Translations under genes and position numbers: made by a program
Part shown: positions 22,902 through 32,904 of the stretch, in pieces
Layout of the letters: the number at the start of each line of letters is the position of its first letter
Position numbering within the stretch: position 1 is the stretch's first letter
The notes under the pieces: generated by a model
Database searches by the model: none
What the model saw: the letters and a program-made list of their open reading frames with translations, nothing else
What the model was told of the DNA's origin: nothing
Source: Cryptomeria japonica
Lineage: Eukaryota; Streptophyta; Pinopsida; Cupressales; Cupressaceae
Assembly (NCBI RefSeq): GCF_030272615.1
Contig: NC_081407.1
Span: 101,043,897 to 101,107,896 of the forward strand
DNA length: 64,000 nt
Reading direction: 5' to 3'

Positions 22902-24560
22902 TGTAGCGTCGTAAATTGTACGCACTTGCTAGGGTGGTACAATTTCACACCTAGTTTAGCACCCGCCTTGGCGCATTTTGCATTTTGCATTGCATTTCCC
23001 CTTTAGCACTTAATTAATCAAATTAATTAGGTCTAAGGTTCTATTTTATCATCTCCCATATCATAAAGTTGGGCCCCTTTCATTAAAGTGTGCCCCTTTT
23101 CATTTTATTCCTCCAATACATCATTTAATCAAAAACCCTAATTAGGTCCTATTTCGAACTTGGGGGCTTGATTTCGGGGGTCAAAACATCTCGAAATCAC
23201 CTGTAACTTCGAGATTCTCTCTAAAATCATCATATCTGACGGCCTTGAAAATTTGGTGAAAAGTTGTTGGGACCATGGCGCCCATGCAACATGGTCCTGG
23301 ACATTTTTCCCGAAATTTTGGGAGCATGATCCAATCATAAAATAAAGCTTAACCCCAAGAAATTGGCGGGATATTCAATCTCTAGGTCGGCCAAAATACG
23401 AATTTACAACCTAGGGTTTCATACATAAAAGCTATCTTTCCTCATTGGAAAGGATCGGATTTTTGGATTTTCAGGACCTCATATGCAGCGAAAGAGCAGA
23501 TCTTGGAAGACTTCAACAACATTCAACATCCATCTATCAAGTATCCATCAATTTCATTCATTCATTTAGGGCTTGGAAGACATTGAAGAACAATAGGAGA
23601 TTACCGATTGAAGATTGGCTTGTACTCCTCCCTTGAGGGTTGGGTATGATTTCATGTTGTTTTCATGTCTTTGCATAAGCTTCAATATATCATTTATTCA
23701 TGCTTTAGATCACTTTGCACCTTGATTTAGAGCATTTACATTATCATTTACAAGAAATTAGGGTTTACTTTCTAGGTTGCTCTAGTTTGCTTTCTTGCAT
23801 TTTGGACCTTGCACACACACTAGGTCTGCACACACAATACATTTTACAAAACAACTTGGCTATTCATGGAGGTGGAAATCACCAAAGTGGGGGTTTGACT
23901 AAGGCAAAACCCTATATAGCCGCCCTTCCCCCTTTTCAGATATTATTGCAGGTTTCGGGATTCGGACGACGCCGTAGGACACAGATCCGGAAAGAGGAGA
24001 CTGAGACAGAACTCTGTGTGCAATTGCAGCTCAGAAGACTGGGACAGGGGCGCTGGGCGCCCTGGTCCTGCCAAGACAGGGGCGCTGGGCACCCTGGTCC
24101 CTGGGACAGAGGCGCTGGGCGCCCTGGTCCTCCGGACAGACAGCTTTCCGACAGTTTCCAGACAGTGTTTCAGGGTGCAAAACAGTGGTTTCCGGTGCAG
24201 TTTTCAGGACAGTGGCGCCCGCGCCCCTGTCCCAAACATTTTCAGTCTGATTTCGACTCCAGGTACATATCTGCATTCTTATTTTATCCTTACATTTACA
24301 GCTGTTCATTGTTTAATCTCAATTCTGCAAACTTGTTACTAGTTCATACTTACATTTTGAGGTTAGGGTTTGAACTTGTATCATTTTAGCTTTCAATTTC
24401 AACAAGGGAATAGAAATCCTAATAGATATCCCGTGGCTCTCTCTTTCACAAAAAGAAGTAGCCAATTGTGCGATATCTCTAGGCTCTTTCGTATTCTGTA
24501 ATGTGTGTCAAAAGGTAGGATTAGGGCATGTTAACCTAGTCTCGCTTTTTCCCCTACACA
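22902..24560 (+). repeat. TE7 3' LTR
   Basis: 1659 bp, the same length as the 5' LTR, with about 27 substitutions and no indel imbalance by eye. Most differences are C/T or G/A at CG or CNG sites, as expected from methylated cytosine decay. It carries the hairpin at 23270-23297, the TATA box at 23912-23919 and the palindromes at 24041-24136. Confidence 0.95.
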
Positions 24561-24565
24561 CATCT
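24561..24565 (+). repeat. TE7 target site duplication, right copy (CATCT)
   Basis: Exact match to 16926-16930. Confidence 0.9.
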
Positions 24566-25247
24566 TCTCTCTAGTAGACATGAGGAAGATTAGCTTCCAT
24601 CATCATAGTTCTAGCTGCATCCAAGATAGTTTTGTTCTTCCTTTCCACAACTCCATTCTACTGAGGTGTTTGGGGTGTAGACAACTGTCTCCTTATCCCA
24701 TTCTTCTCACAATAGTTGTTAAATTCACCAAATGTGAATTCTCCACCCTGATCCGACCTTAAACATTTAATCTTCAATCCTATCTCTATCTCAACTTTAG
24801 CTTTAAATATTTTAAACTTTGCAAATGCTTCAAACTTCTCCCTTATAAAAGTAACACACATCATTCTTGAATAGTCATCAATTATTAGCATGAAATGTCT
24901 ATCACCTTGAAAACTTTTGATTCTAGCACGACCACACAAAGCGGTATGAATAAGATCAAGAACATCATTAGATTTGGCTTGTAAACTCTTAAAAGAAGTT
25001 CTGACTTGCTTTCCCATTTGACATTCCTTACATACCAGATTATAGGGCTTTATAATCTTAGGTATATCTTTAATTTCCTTAGTAGAACTGATCTTCACCA
25101 TACAGTCAAAATTCACATGACACAACCTCTTATACCATAGCCAACTCTCATCAATTTGTGCAATCAAACATGTCTTCTCACCAGAGTTCAAATGAAATAT
25201 GTTACCTTTAGTTTGTGTACTGGTTGCAATCTCCAATTCAGATCTAT
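24566..25247 (-). pseudogene. TE6 GAG-pre-integrase and integrase, N-terminal part
   Basis: Open on the minus strand from about 25284 (its first codons lie in the SINE tail) to 24658, then through a stop to the TE7 junction. It shows TKGNIFHLNSGEKTCL, DESWLWYKRLCHVNFDCM, VCKECQMGKQVRTSF, FMLIIDDYSRMMCVTFIREK and CLRSDQGGEFTFGEF. The first catalytic Asp position reads HTALCGR, so Asp is replaced by Ala. After the stop the frame keeps the MERKNKTILDAARTM-type block. The domain continues at 16930 beyond TE7. Confidence 0.9.
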
Positions 25248-25551
25248 TGATAATCTTACATTTTTTTTTTGTATTAAGTATCATAGAATCACAAAGCTCA
25301 TTTTTTGCTCATTCAAGCAAACTTATTACAAATAATAGCTCCTTTTGAGCACCAAACTAGAAACAACAATTGGAAGACCAAGGGTCACAACTTAGAAATC
25401 CACTTTAAACAACCAATGGAAGACCAAGAGTCACAACTTAGAATTCTACACAAAGGTGTCCCTCATGGGAGTTGAACTTGGGTCTCCACATTGAGAACTC
25501 AATGCTTTAACCAACTAAGCTCAACCCCTTGGACTGATAATCTTACATTTT
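25248..25551 (-). mobile_element. tRNA-derived SINE with 17-bp target duplication
   Basis: TGATAATCTTACATTTT is repeated at 25248-25264 and 25535-25551, flanking a 270-bp insert (25265-25534) that interrupts TE6 coding sequence. On the minus strand the insert begins with a tRNA-like head: an A box in GAGCTTAGTTGGTTAAAGC (25504-25522), an anticodon-arm-like CATTG...CAATG hairpin, and a B box AGTTCAACTCC (25468-25478). A non-tRNA body follows, with a duplicated phrase of about 35 bp (TAAGTTGTGACYCTTGG...), and an A-rich tail (T-run 25261-25270 on +). This is the standard plan of a plant SINE copied by LINE machinery. I do not recognise the family. Confidence 0.85.
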
Positions 25552-26000
25552 CCATCCTTGAACTGTAACTGAAATCCCTTATCCACCAACTATACCACAC
25601 TCAAAAGATTATTCCTTAACCTTCAACATAATAAACATTATCAGTGTTCTGCTTACCATCTAATGATATTGTTCCTCTTCCCTTGATTGTGCTTGCTTTG
25701 TCATCTCCAAATCTAACCAGACCAAAATAAAAAAATTTCATAGATAATAACTTCCTTTTATCTCTAGTCATATGATGTGAACATCTAATGTCAATTTCCC
25801 ATTCATCTTTGTCTTCAAATTTAGTAGCAAGGGACTTCTCTTCAGGTACCAGATCATCTTCCTTGATAGCCAAAAATACCCATTCCTTTCCAATGCTGGA
25901 TCCACTAGCTAAAACTTGTTTCGATTCATCATTAGAATCAATCACACCTTCCTCATCCGCATAGTAACATGATTTGTCTTTGTTCTTCCTGCACTTATGC
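25552..26000 (-). pseudogene. TE6 protease region
   Basis: The frame 25945-25616 carries DEWEIDIRCSHHMTRDKRKLL, the copia protease site, but the expected D-S-G is D-I-R, so catalysis would be lost. It continues with GLVRFGDDKASTIKGRGTIS and KQNTDNVYYVEG, then a stop, and further LSV.QLVDKG-type sequence up to the SINE at 25551. Confidence 0.85.
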
Positions 26001-26961
26001 TTGTTCTGATAATCATGGTTAGGCCTAAAAGATCTTCTAGATCTTTCTTTAAATCTTGAATTCCTTTCAGGACATCTAGATGCAAAATGACTTATCTTAT
26101 TACATGCAAAACATTTAAAAAGTGATTTTCCTTCATACTTACTTCTTGTCGGTCATTTAGGTTCTCTTCTAGTAAATAAGGCTTCAAGTTTCTCAAAATA
26201 TTCATCTTCTTTCTTCATATCCTCTATTTCCTTCACATATAAAGCTTTCCAATCACTCTTGTCAATAGATGATGTAGATGCATGAAAAGAAGGTTCAAAT
26301 TTTATGGCTCCAGAAGGTCTGAATTCCTCAAGATCAAAAGCAAATAACTTCCAACCAAGGTATCCATATTAACAAACATGTTTTCCATAGTTCTCAACTC
26401 ATTAATTGTAGTAGCCTTCATCTTATAAGTCTGTGGCAAATCTTTGAGTACTTTAGAAACTATTTCATCTTCGCTAAGAGATCCACCACAACATTGAATT
26501 CCTAAAACAATCTCATTAACTCTCTCCATGAAAGCAGTAATCCTTTCATATTCTTCCATCTTCAGGTTCTCATACCTTACCTGATAACCATCAAGTTCAA
26601 CAATTTTAATAGTAGGGTCACCTTCATTCAGAGTCTGCAATTTGTCGCATATAACCTTTGCAGTCGATTTGTCAGTTAAACCCATTATTTGTAGATCAGA
26701 AAGTGCACACAAAAGGGCTTCTCTAGCTCTACTATCATTTTCAATGTCTTTATCCAAGCCCTCTAGAGGAGGATTTCCATATGTTGTATTATGAGGTGTA
26801 TAGACACTCTTAGTGATCTCCCAAATTTCCTTTCCAAGATATCTCAGATGAGTCTCCATCTGAATCTTCCATACTTTATAATTTGTTCCATCAAGCCTAG
26901 GAATTTCTCTTCGGAAAATAGAAACACATGAACTTGATGAACTTGAACTCCTAGATGCCAT
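26001..26961 (-). pseudogene. TE6 Gag with CCHC zinc knuckle
   Basis: It starts at ATG 26961 (MASRSSSSSSSCVSIFRREI), close after the primer site. The capsid-like part has LDGTNYKVWKIQMETHL, SDLQIMGLTDKSTAKVICDKL, YENLKMEEYERITAFMERVNEIV and GGSLSEDEIVSKVLKDLPQTYKMKATTI, typical of SIRE-like copia Gag (UBN2-type). A frameshift near 26330 ends the first frame at 219 codons; the sequence continues to a knuckle CFACNKISHFASRC at about 26075-26116, complete in C and H. A stop lies near 26155. Confidence 0.9.
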
Positions 26962-26999
26962 AGGATCTTCCTCAAGTGGTTAAGCTTCTACAAAGAGGA

Positions 27000-27016
27000 C
27001 CAAGTTCTGATACCAA
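27000..27016 (-). promoter_or_regulatory. TE6 primer binding site (initiator tRNA-Met type)
   Basis: On the minus strand TTGGTATCAGAACTTGG lies one base after the 5' LTR. TGGTATCAGAGC is the usual copia primer site complementary to plant initiator tRNA-Met; here AGAGC has become AGAAC. Confidence 0.85.
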
Positions 27017-27017
27017 T

Positions 27018-27880
27018 TGTTAGACAACTCAAATAATTAGAGGACATTTGAAAGGGGGGGGTGAATTAGTTGTCACTAGATTATAGAACTTTAAGCATTT
27101 AGAACATTATTACTAGAAAACATAAAATCAATATCGGAATGCATAAACCAAATACCAAAATAGTTACCATCCATCCATAACATATGACACCAAGATTTGT
27201 ATGTGGAAAACTCTGTAAAGGCAAAAACCATGGTGGGAAACCTACCCACAGTCAGATAATACTTCTATAGTAATTATGTGATTACAATATGAGGGGCCCA
27301 CACATGCAGGAAGGCCAACAACCTAGAGAAAACTTCTCATCACAAAAAGGAGCCTCACTGACTACAAACTAAATTTAGACTACAATCCTGAAAGAAGAGT
27401 GAACAGCAAAGATAGCATCTCCTATGCTTGAGTACAGTTCTGTTTAAGCTCATTACCAAAGGCCTTAAACCTCTCTTACCAACCCAATTCGATCACTTAT
27501 GATCAACCAAACCTTTTGCATATGATTACAACATTATTCGCACACAGATAATCCCATAACATTAATCCCATATGCCCATTATCATTACCATTACCATGAT
27601 CTACAAAGAGATCTTACATCATATTTATACCAACCAGGGACCTAAACAATTAAGTCGGCCACCTAAAAGATAATACAATAAGTTCATAACATAAACCCTC
27701 AATCCAATGATCAACCAAGTCAGCTTAGGCCAAAAAAAATGTAAACCAATCATTAAATCCCACTGGTAACGCATCAGGAACATCCTCCAACATGTTACAT
27801 AAATCGGTCCATAACCTAGATAACACTGGACCCAAAATAGGTCTCCATAAACCAAATCCAACACCACCAATGAAATGTAA
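27018..27880 (-). repeat. TE6 5' LTR, truncated
   Basis: It matches the 3' LTR (13236-14100) for about 860 bp, starting at the U5 end next to the primer site, including the inverted C-run (GGGGGGG near 27054) and the TATA-like site near 27630. Homology fades between 27865 and 27890 inside CACCACYRATGA, and the remaining roughly 400 bp (start of U3) are replaced by unrelated sequence, so the element has lost its upstream promoter part. Confidence 0.8.
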
Positions 27881-28830
27881 AATAGTTTCCATGAAATTCT
27901 TCTTCCTTTCTCGCACAACCCTGGCCTCCAGAGCATCCTCATCCTCTGACTCAGACTCTTTCTCTGACTCAGACTCTTCCTCTGACTCAGACTCTTCTTC
28001 TGGTGGATCCAGTATTTTATGTTCTAGATTGAAGTGCACATCCAGAACACTAGTCCATCCACCTGAATCCAAGTCCAGAATAGCACTTGCTACCACCTGC
28101 CCATCGTTTGATTTTATGAAGCCATCGATCATATGTATGCATGCTTCCTTGGAATCAAGGATATCAACCATTGGGCATAGAATCACCTCATAGATAAAAC
28201 CATCACACCAGTGCCTTTCCTCACCCAAAATAACCCTGGTCAGATGCCACAATGCATCTCAAGTAAGGTCATTTGAGTTAAAAAGTCTCCTGCAGTGCTG
28301 CCTCAATGTCTCCTCCACACATAAGCAGCTCAACCCAAAGTGATGGACCATTTTCCCTTAGTTCTCCTCCTACATTCATTGCTCGATCTGCCTTCCTATT
28401 TAACGTCAGCCTTATGATCCCTTGAAATGGCAACAATCTCAAAAAAGACTAATTAGATCCTACTATTTTCAAGATCCATATTTCCTATCCTTATCAAACA
28501 ATGGGCTCTATCTAAATGACAAAGAAATCTAATATCTCATAAAAACCAAATCCATTTTTGGATTTGAAGTGTCTAAATCTCTTGCCACCTTCTCCCAATG
28601 TCCCTTCATTCACGGTAATCGAAGCCTTATTTTCATCTATCATGATCACCTCTGTCAGTACGGATCCAAATTTGTGGTTTGGAATCCAGATTAGTACCCT
28701 CCCTTAGTCATCCACTAGAATCTATTCCAAATCCTCACTCGGGATTGCCTCAAAAACCCACTCATCCTTTGTCCTTAAATATTTTGTTCCTGAATGCATT
28801 TTTCTAGTTCCTTGGTGTCTAGTCCTGAAT
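27880..28830 (-). pseudogene. Broken unrecognised coding sequence fused to the TE6 LTR
   Basis: Minus-strand coding-like DNA in at least two frames. An upstream block (about 28800-28500) includes VLIWIPNHKFGSVLTEVIM and GKRFRHFKSKNGFGFYEIL. A second (28430-28280) includes RENGPSLWVELLMCGGDIEA. After a frame change the third (28252-27880) includes ALWHLTRVILGEERHWCDGF, IYEVILCPMVDILDSKEA and VLDVHFNLEHKILDPPEEE, then six-residue acidic Ser/Glu repeats (18-bp DNA repeats, 27943-28000). It carries four or more stops. I do not recognise the family. It may be a host gene fragment or an element-acquired ORF. The long third frame runs on into LTR sequence, so its last 50 codons are not part of the original protein. 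Confidence 0.5.
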
Positions 28831-29493
28831 GGAAATGAGAAGTGTACATCTAATTTAAATAAGAAGTGCAGACCTGATTATGAAAGTTTATGTCCATTTC
28901 AAAAGGAAAAATAATGAAGAGTTGCACTCTTTCAAAAGGGTGCTATTTATATTAAGAACTATTATATGGGATATTATAATTATACATAAAAATTGAAATT
29001 GAAATATCCCATTTACATATAATTATAATATCACATTTACTTATAATTATAATATCCTATATAATATCCCATTTACATATGTCTATGAAATTGAAATATT
29101 CCATATAATATCCCATATATATTATAAAATGCACATAAGATGAAGCTAAGTGATTGCTCACCTGTAAACTAATTTCCTCCTCCTGTGTGCACGAATGATG
29201 TCTTCATTCACCACCATCTCTAACCCTACAAACTCCTCTCCTATGTGCACCAATGGTCTTCTGCTTTGCCTTGCAGGAATCAAAATTTTCGAAGTCTTTT
29301 GCTTTGCAGAGTAATTTGAAATTGAAATTTACCTATGGATATTATAATTATATGTAAATGGGATATTTCAATTATATAATTAAATGGGTAATTATAATTA
29401 AATGGGATACTATAATTATATGTAAAAATTAAAATTGACCTATGGGATATTAAACATTTAAAGAAAAATATAAGAAATGTATGAAAATATGGT
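28831..29493. other. AT-rich spacer
   Basis: No gene. It has repeated short phrases such as GATATTATAATTATA, AATATCCCATTTACATA and ATTATATGTAAATGGGATA in both orientations (28965-29125 and 29330-29450), which may represent arms of a larger decayed foldback element. Confidence 0.5.
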
Positions 29494-29683
29494 AACATAG
29501 ACAAGGCAGTGAATTGTAAAAAAAAATGCCTTAAAGAAATGTGGTTTCATGGTGATGGAATGCAATGATGGTGATGGAATGCCATGACAGTCAAATTACT
29601 ATGGATTGTCATGGCATTCCATCACCATGAGAACACATTCCTTTGAGACATTTTTTCAAACAGTTCGTTGCTTTGTCTATGCA
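29494..29683. repeat. Foldback (inverted repeat) element or hairpin
   Basis: A perfect 22-nt inverted repeat (29568-29589 and 29607-29628, beginning ATGGTGATGG) encloses a 17-nt loop. Imperfect pairing extends outwards to ACATAGACAAGG (29494) and CTTTGTCTATGCAAGG (29671-29686), so the arms are about 85 nt. A 19-bp direct duplication inside the left arm (GATGGTGATGGAATGC type) looks secondary. No coding. It resembles a MITE-like foldback without clear target duplication. Confidence 0.65.
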
Positions 29684-30772
29684 AGGTAGTGAACCATTTG
29701 ATAAAATGCTTAAGACAAACATGTATTTAGTTGTATGTACCTGATTCTAATCAGTAAATAAGTTACTTTTACCTGACCCTAATTGTGTATTATGTAGTGT
29801 GATGAAATGATTTATTTTTTACAGTCCTGAAGAATACTCTTTACCATTCATTTCAGTATTTGTATAAACTATGATGATTGCATATTGTAACAAGAAATAA
29901 ATCTATTCATGTTGTCTACTATGTAATTTTTAGTATACGTATCATGTGACTTATGTAAATCTGATTATGATTGACCTTCCTATAAGATGTAAGCTAACAT
30001 AAGATAAATGAATTGCATATGCAGGAACCTGAACCCCTTTGACAAGGATCTTGCACAGTCTATATAAAGGCAAGGTGATGATTTTTCTCATGGATCAACA
30101 GGTATAAGTCAATACACCCTATAGAAACCATTTATTATTTGCTTGCTTTCTCTTTACACCAATATTGGATTGGTTTAATAATAAGCTAGGTTTTAGCAAC
30201 TACAGTATCATTTTGTTTGCAATTTCTTACTTGAACTACTTATCAAATCCTAGTACAAGCTTTATCCCTTTGTAATCTCATTCAAGCATTTTAATTAACC
30301 CCTTGGATTAAAGCATGAAATGAAAAATTACATACATCATAACAATGCAACAAGCAAATGAAACCCTTGATTCCATTAAATCAAAAGAAGATAAAATCAT
30401 ACACAAGAGAGTAAGGATTTTGAAATTATATATGTATTAACTTCAAAAGCTATCTTCTATCAAATAACTGAATAAGTTTCATTTACAGAAGAACCCATTT
30501 GAAATTTCAAACTTATGACTATCTTCTATTTTGCTCTACAAAATGACATTACAATTCTCTGTTATTTACTCATGACTTCTCAAAACTAGAACCTAATCCT
30601 GTAGACTGGACCTACACAAGAGACCCTATTAAGAGATTTTGGAACCCTTTCTAATGGCCTTGATTTCCCTTTTATAGAAAATAAGGGAGCAAAAATCTTG
30701 AGGCCAAGAGACACATGTCATCTAGAATGAACAAGCCAAGAAAGCCATACGTAATTTTGTTACAAAATATTC
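29684..30772. other. Spacer, no gene seen
   Basis: Mixed AT-rich DNA without long ORFs or recognisable element ends. It could be old, low-copy intergenic sequence or an unrecognised element; it is continuous with 37028 onward once TE8 is excluded. Confidence 0.4.
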
Positions 30773-30777
30773 CTTAA
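30773..30777 (+). repeat. TE8 target site duplication, left copy (CTTAA)
   Basis: CTTAA directly before the TE8 5' LTR, repeated at 37023-37027. Confidence 0.88.
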
Positions 30778-31466
30778 TGTTGGTATTATGGATGTGTTGC
30801 ATTAGTTTTATCATTGATGTCAACACTTATCCTTTTGGAGATCTATGGTTATGTTGAACCGACACATTGTGTTCAGCCGTAAGTTCAGTGACATATGCAC
30901 AATCACCGGTATATTATTCACCAACACTGATGATGACTTGTTATCATCTAGAGATCACTTAGTTATGTCGAAGACATGGTTTGGATGATTGGTTTTGGTG
31001 TTTTAGTTATTTGTCTAATCGGGTTGACATATTTGCTGTTACCAACAAATTGGTCTAGGTTATGGACCGGTATGCATTATCTATTCCAGATCAGCACGAC
31101 ATGTTATGGAGGTGATTTATTGATTGGATATTATTGTAAATGTATTGAGTCGACATGATGCATCACATCTTGACTTATTTGTAATTGATTTAATTGTAAT
31201 ATTCTTAATGAGCCGGCCTACACATTTTGTCTTCGGTTTTGGTATATATGTAAGATCTCATTTGTGAGATGACATGTGATGGTATATGGTATGTAAGGTT
31301 ATGGTATTGTAACATGGTATGTGTGAATATTGAAGATCATATGAGCAGACCATAGAGAAGGTTCAAGGAAGGTTTGAAGGTGATTATCAGAGCTTAACCA
31401 GTACTAAATCTAGCATTGGAGATGTTATTTTGTGCAATACATTATTCTAGGATTTAACAACTTGAG
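30778..31466 (+). repeat. TE8 5' LTR, 3' part deleted
   Basis: It starts TGTTGGTATTATGG and aligns with the first about 690 bp of the 3' LTR to CATTATTCTAGGATTTA, then passes straight into ACAACTTGAGGAGATCC, the leader just before the Gag ATG (compare CCACTTGAGGAAGATCC in TE6). The missing piece is about 370 bp of LTR plus the primer site. The junction has a TTA/TTAA microhomology. Confidence 0.88.
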
Positions 31467-31474
31467 GAGATCCT

Positions 31475-32400
31475 ATGGCAACAAATTTTTTCAGGAAGGA
31501 TAGTCCAAAACTTGGTGGAACTAACTATGGTATATGGAAGATTAGAATGGAGACACATCTGAATTACATTGGAAGAGACATATGGGAAGTTACAAAGAAT
31601 CTCTATGTTGGTCCTACACCGAATCAACCTAATCCACCAACATTGGGTAAGGATCAAGAGAATGATTGCAAAGCAAGAGAAGCACTTTTGAGCGCATTCT
31701 CAGATCAGCAAATCATGGGATTATCATATCAATCTACTGCTAAAGCCATTTGAGATAAATTAGAGACATTGAATGAAGGAGATACCACTGTTAAAATTGC
31801 TAAAATGGAATGCTTCCAGGTCAGGTATGAAAATCTAAAAATGCAAGAAGATGAAACAATTTTTGCTTTTATGGAAAGGGTTAATGAAATTGTTTTGGGA
31901 ATACAATATTGTGGAGGATCCTTAAGTGAACATAAATTTTTTTTTGAAGTTTTAAGAGCTTTTCCACTGGCATATAAAATGAAAGTAACTTCTATTAATG
32001 AGTTGAGAACAATGCCTAATACATCGGTATTTAGAGATGCCTTGGTTGGAAAACTTTCAGCATTTGAGCTTGAAGAATTTGGTCTTGTTGCTAAAATTAA
32101 GACAAATTTAGCCTTCAAAGCATCATCATCATCATCTAACAAATCTGATTGGAAAGCACTTTATGCAAAAGAACTTGAAGATATCAAGAGGGAAAATGAA
32201 GAACTGGAAGAACTTGAAGCACTATTTGCAAGTAAAATGCCTAAAGGTCTAGTTGGAAGTAAGTATGAAGGTAAAGCATCGTTTAAATGTTTTAATTGCA
32301 ATAAAGTTGGTCATATGACATCTAGATGTCCTGATAGACATGCAAGATTGAGAGAGGAAGCTAAAAGGACATAGAAGCCTAACCCTGAATATCAGAGATA
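31475..32400 (+). pseudogene. TE8 Gag with CCHC zinc knuckle
   Basis: ATG 31475 (MATNFFRKDSPKLGGTNYGI) opens a 92-codon frame to a TGA at 31751; the same frame resumes to 32374. Motifs are WKIRMETHLNYIGRDIWEV, SDQQIMGLSYQSTAKAI, YENLKMQEDETIFAFMERVN and GGSLSEHKFFFEVLRAFP, then a run of Ser and an acidic helix. The intact knuckle CFNCNKVGHMTSRC lies near 32287-32330. It is homologous to TE6 Gag along its length. One nonsense mutation splits an otherwise good frame. Confidence 0.92.
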
Positions 32401-32904
32401 CAAATTTAAGAAGAACATAGATAAATCATGTTACTATGTTGATGAAGGAGTTACTGATGATTCTGATGAAGAAACAACAAACAATGGATGGGATTTTGTT
32501 ACAATAAAAGAAGATCAACCGGCACCTACTATTCCATCGGTAGAGCAGGCCCTGGTAGCTAAAATTGAAGAAAAAGATGAATATATTATAGATTCCGGAT
32601 GTTCACATCATATGACTGGTGATAAAAGTAAATTCTTATCTTTTCAGGAATACAATGGAGGTCTAGTAAGATTTGGCGATGATAAAGGTTGTTTAATCAA
32701 AGAAAAAGGCACTATATCTTTGGATGGTAAGCACAATACTGACAACATTTACTATGTTAAGGTTTGAAGCATAATCTTTTGAGTGTTGGTCAATTAGCTG
32801 AAAAGGGATTTCATTTACAATTCAAGAATGGTAAATGCAAAATCATTAATAGAACTTGATTGGAGATTGCATCCGATAATTAGACTAAAGGTAATATCTT
32901 TCAT
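32401..32904 (+). pseudogene. TE8 protease region
   Basis: A frame with stops at 32371, 32766 and 32860 encodes YIIDSGCSHHMTGDKSKFL near 32583-32640, keeping the D-S-G active site that TE6 has lost, then GGLVRFGDDKG, KGTISLDGKHNTDNIYYV and, after a one-base deletion near 32760, LLSVGQLAEKGFHLQFKNGK. Confidence 0.88.

Larger units (their letters stand above)
16931..24560 (+). mobile_element. TE7: non-autonomous gypsy-related LTR element with one intact ORF
   Basis: A complete 7630-bp element: two 1659-bp LTRs, a primer site, one 1028-codon ORF (18748-21834), about 1 kb of untranslated tail and a polypurine tract. It is flanked by CATCT duplications. The protease and G-patch-like domains tie it to the Tat-type gypsy clade, but no Gag capsid, RT, RNase H or integrase is present, so it needs enzymes in trans. 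The LTRs differ at only about 27 sites by eye, mostly transitions, and the ORF has no stop, so the insertion is fairly recent. Confidence 0.93.
13236..27880 (-). mobile_element. TE6: SIRE-like Ty1/copia element, minus strand, interrupted by TE7 and a SINE
   Basis: 3' LTR at 13236-14492, internal region at 14493-16930 plus 24566-27017, and a truncated 5' LTR at 27018-~27880. Pol and Gag read leftward in the canonical copia order. TE7 sits inside the integrase, with CATCT duplicated at 16926-16930 and 24561-24565. A SINE sits between protease and integrase. The primer site is complementary to initiator tRNA-Met. About 10 percent or more LTR divergence by eye makes this one of the older elements. 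Confidence 0.88.

Noticed and set aside
25468-25522. A tRNA gene
   Set aside because: A and B boxes are present, but the head is followed by a SINE body and A-rich tail and flanked by a 17-bp duplication, so it is a SINE rather than a working tRNA gene.
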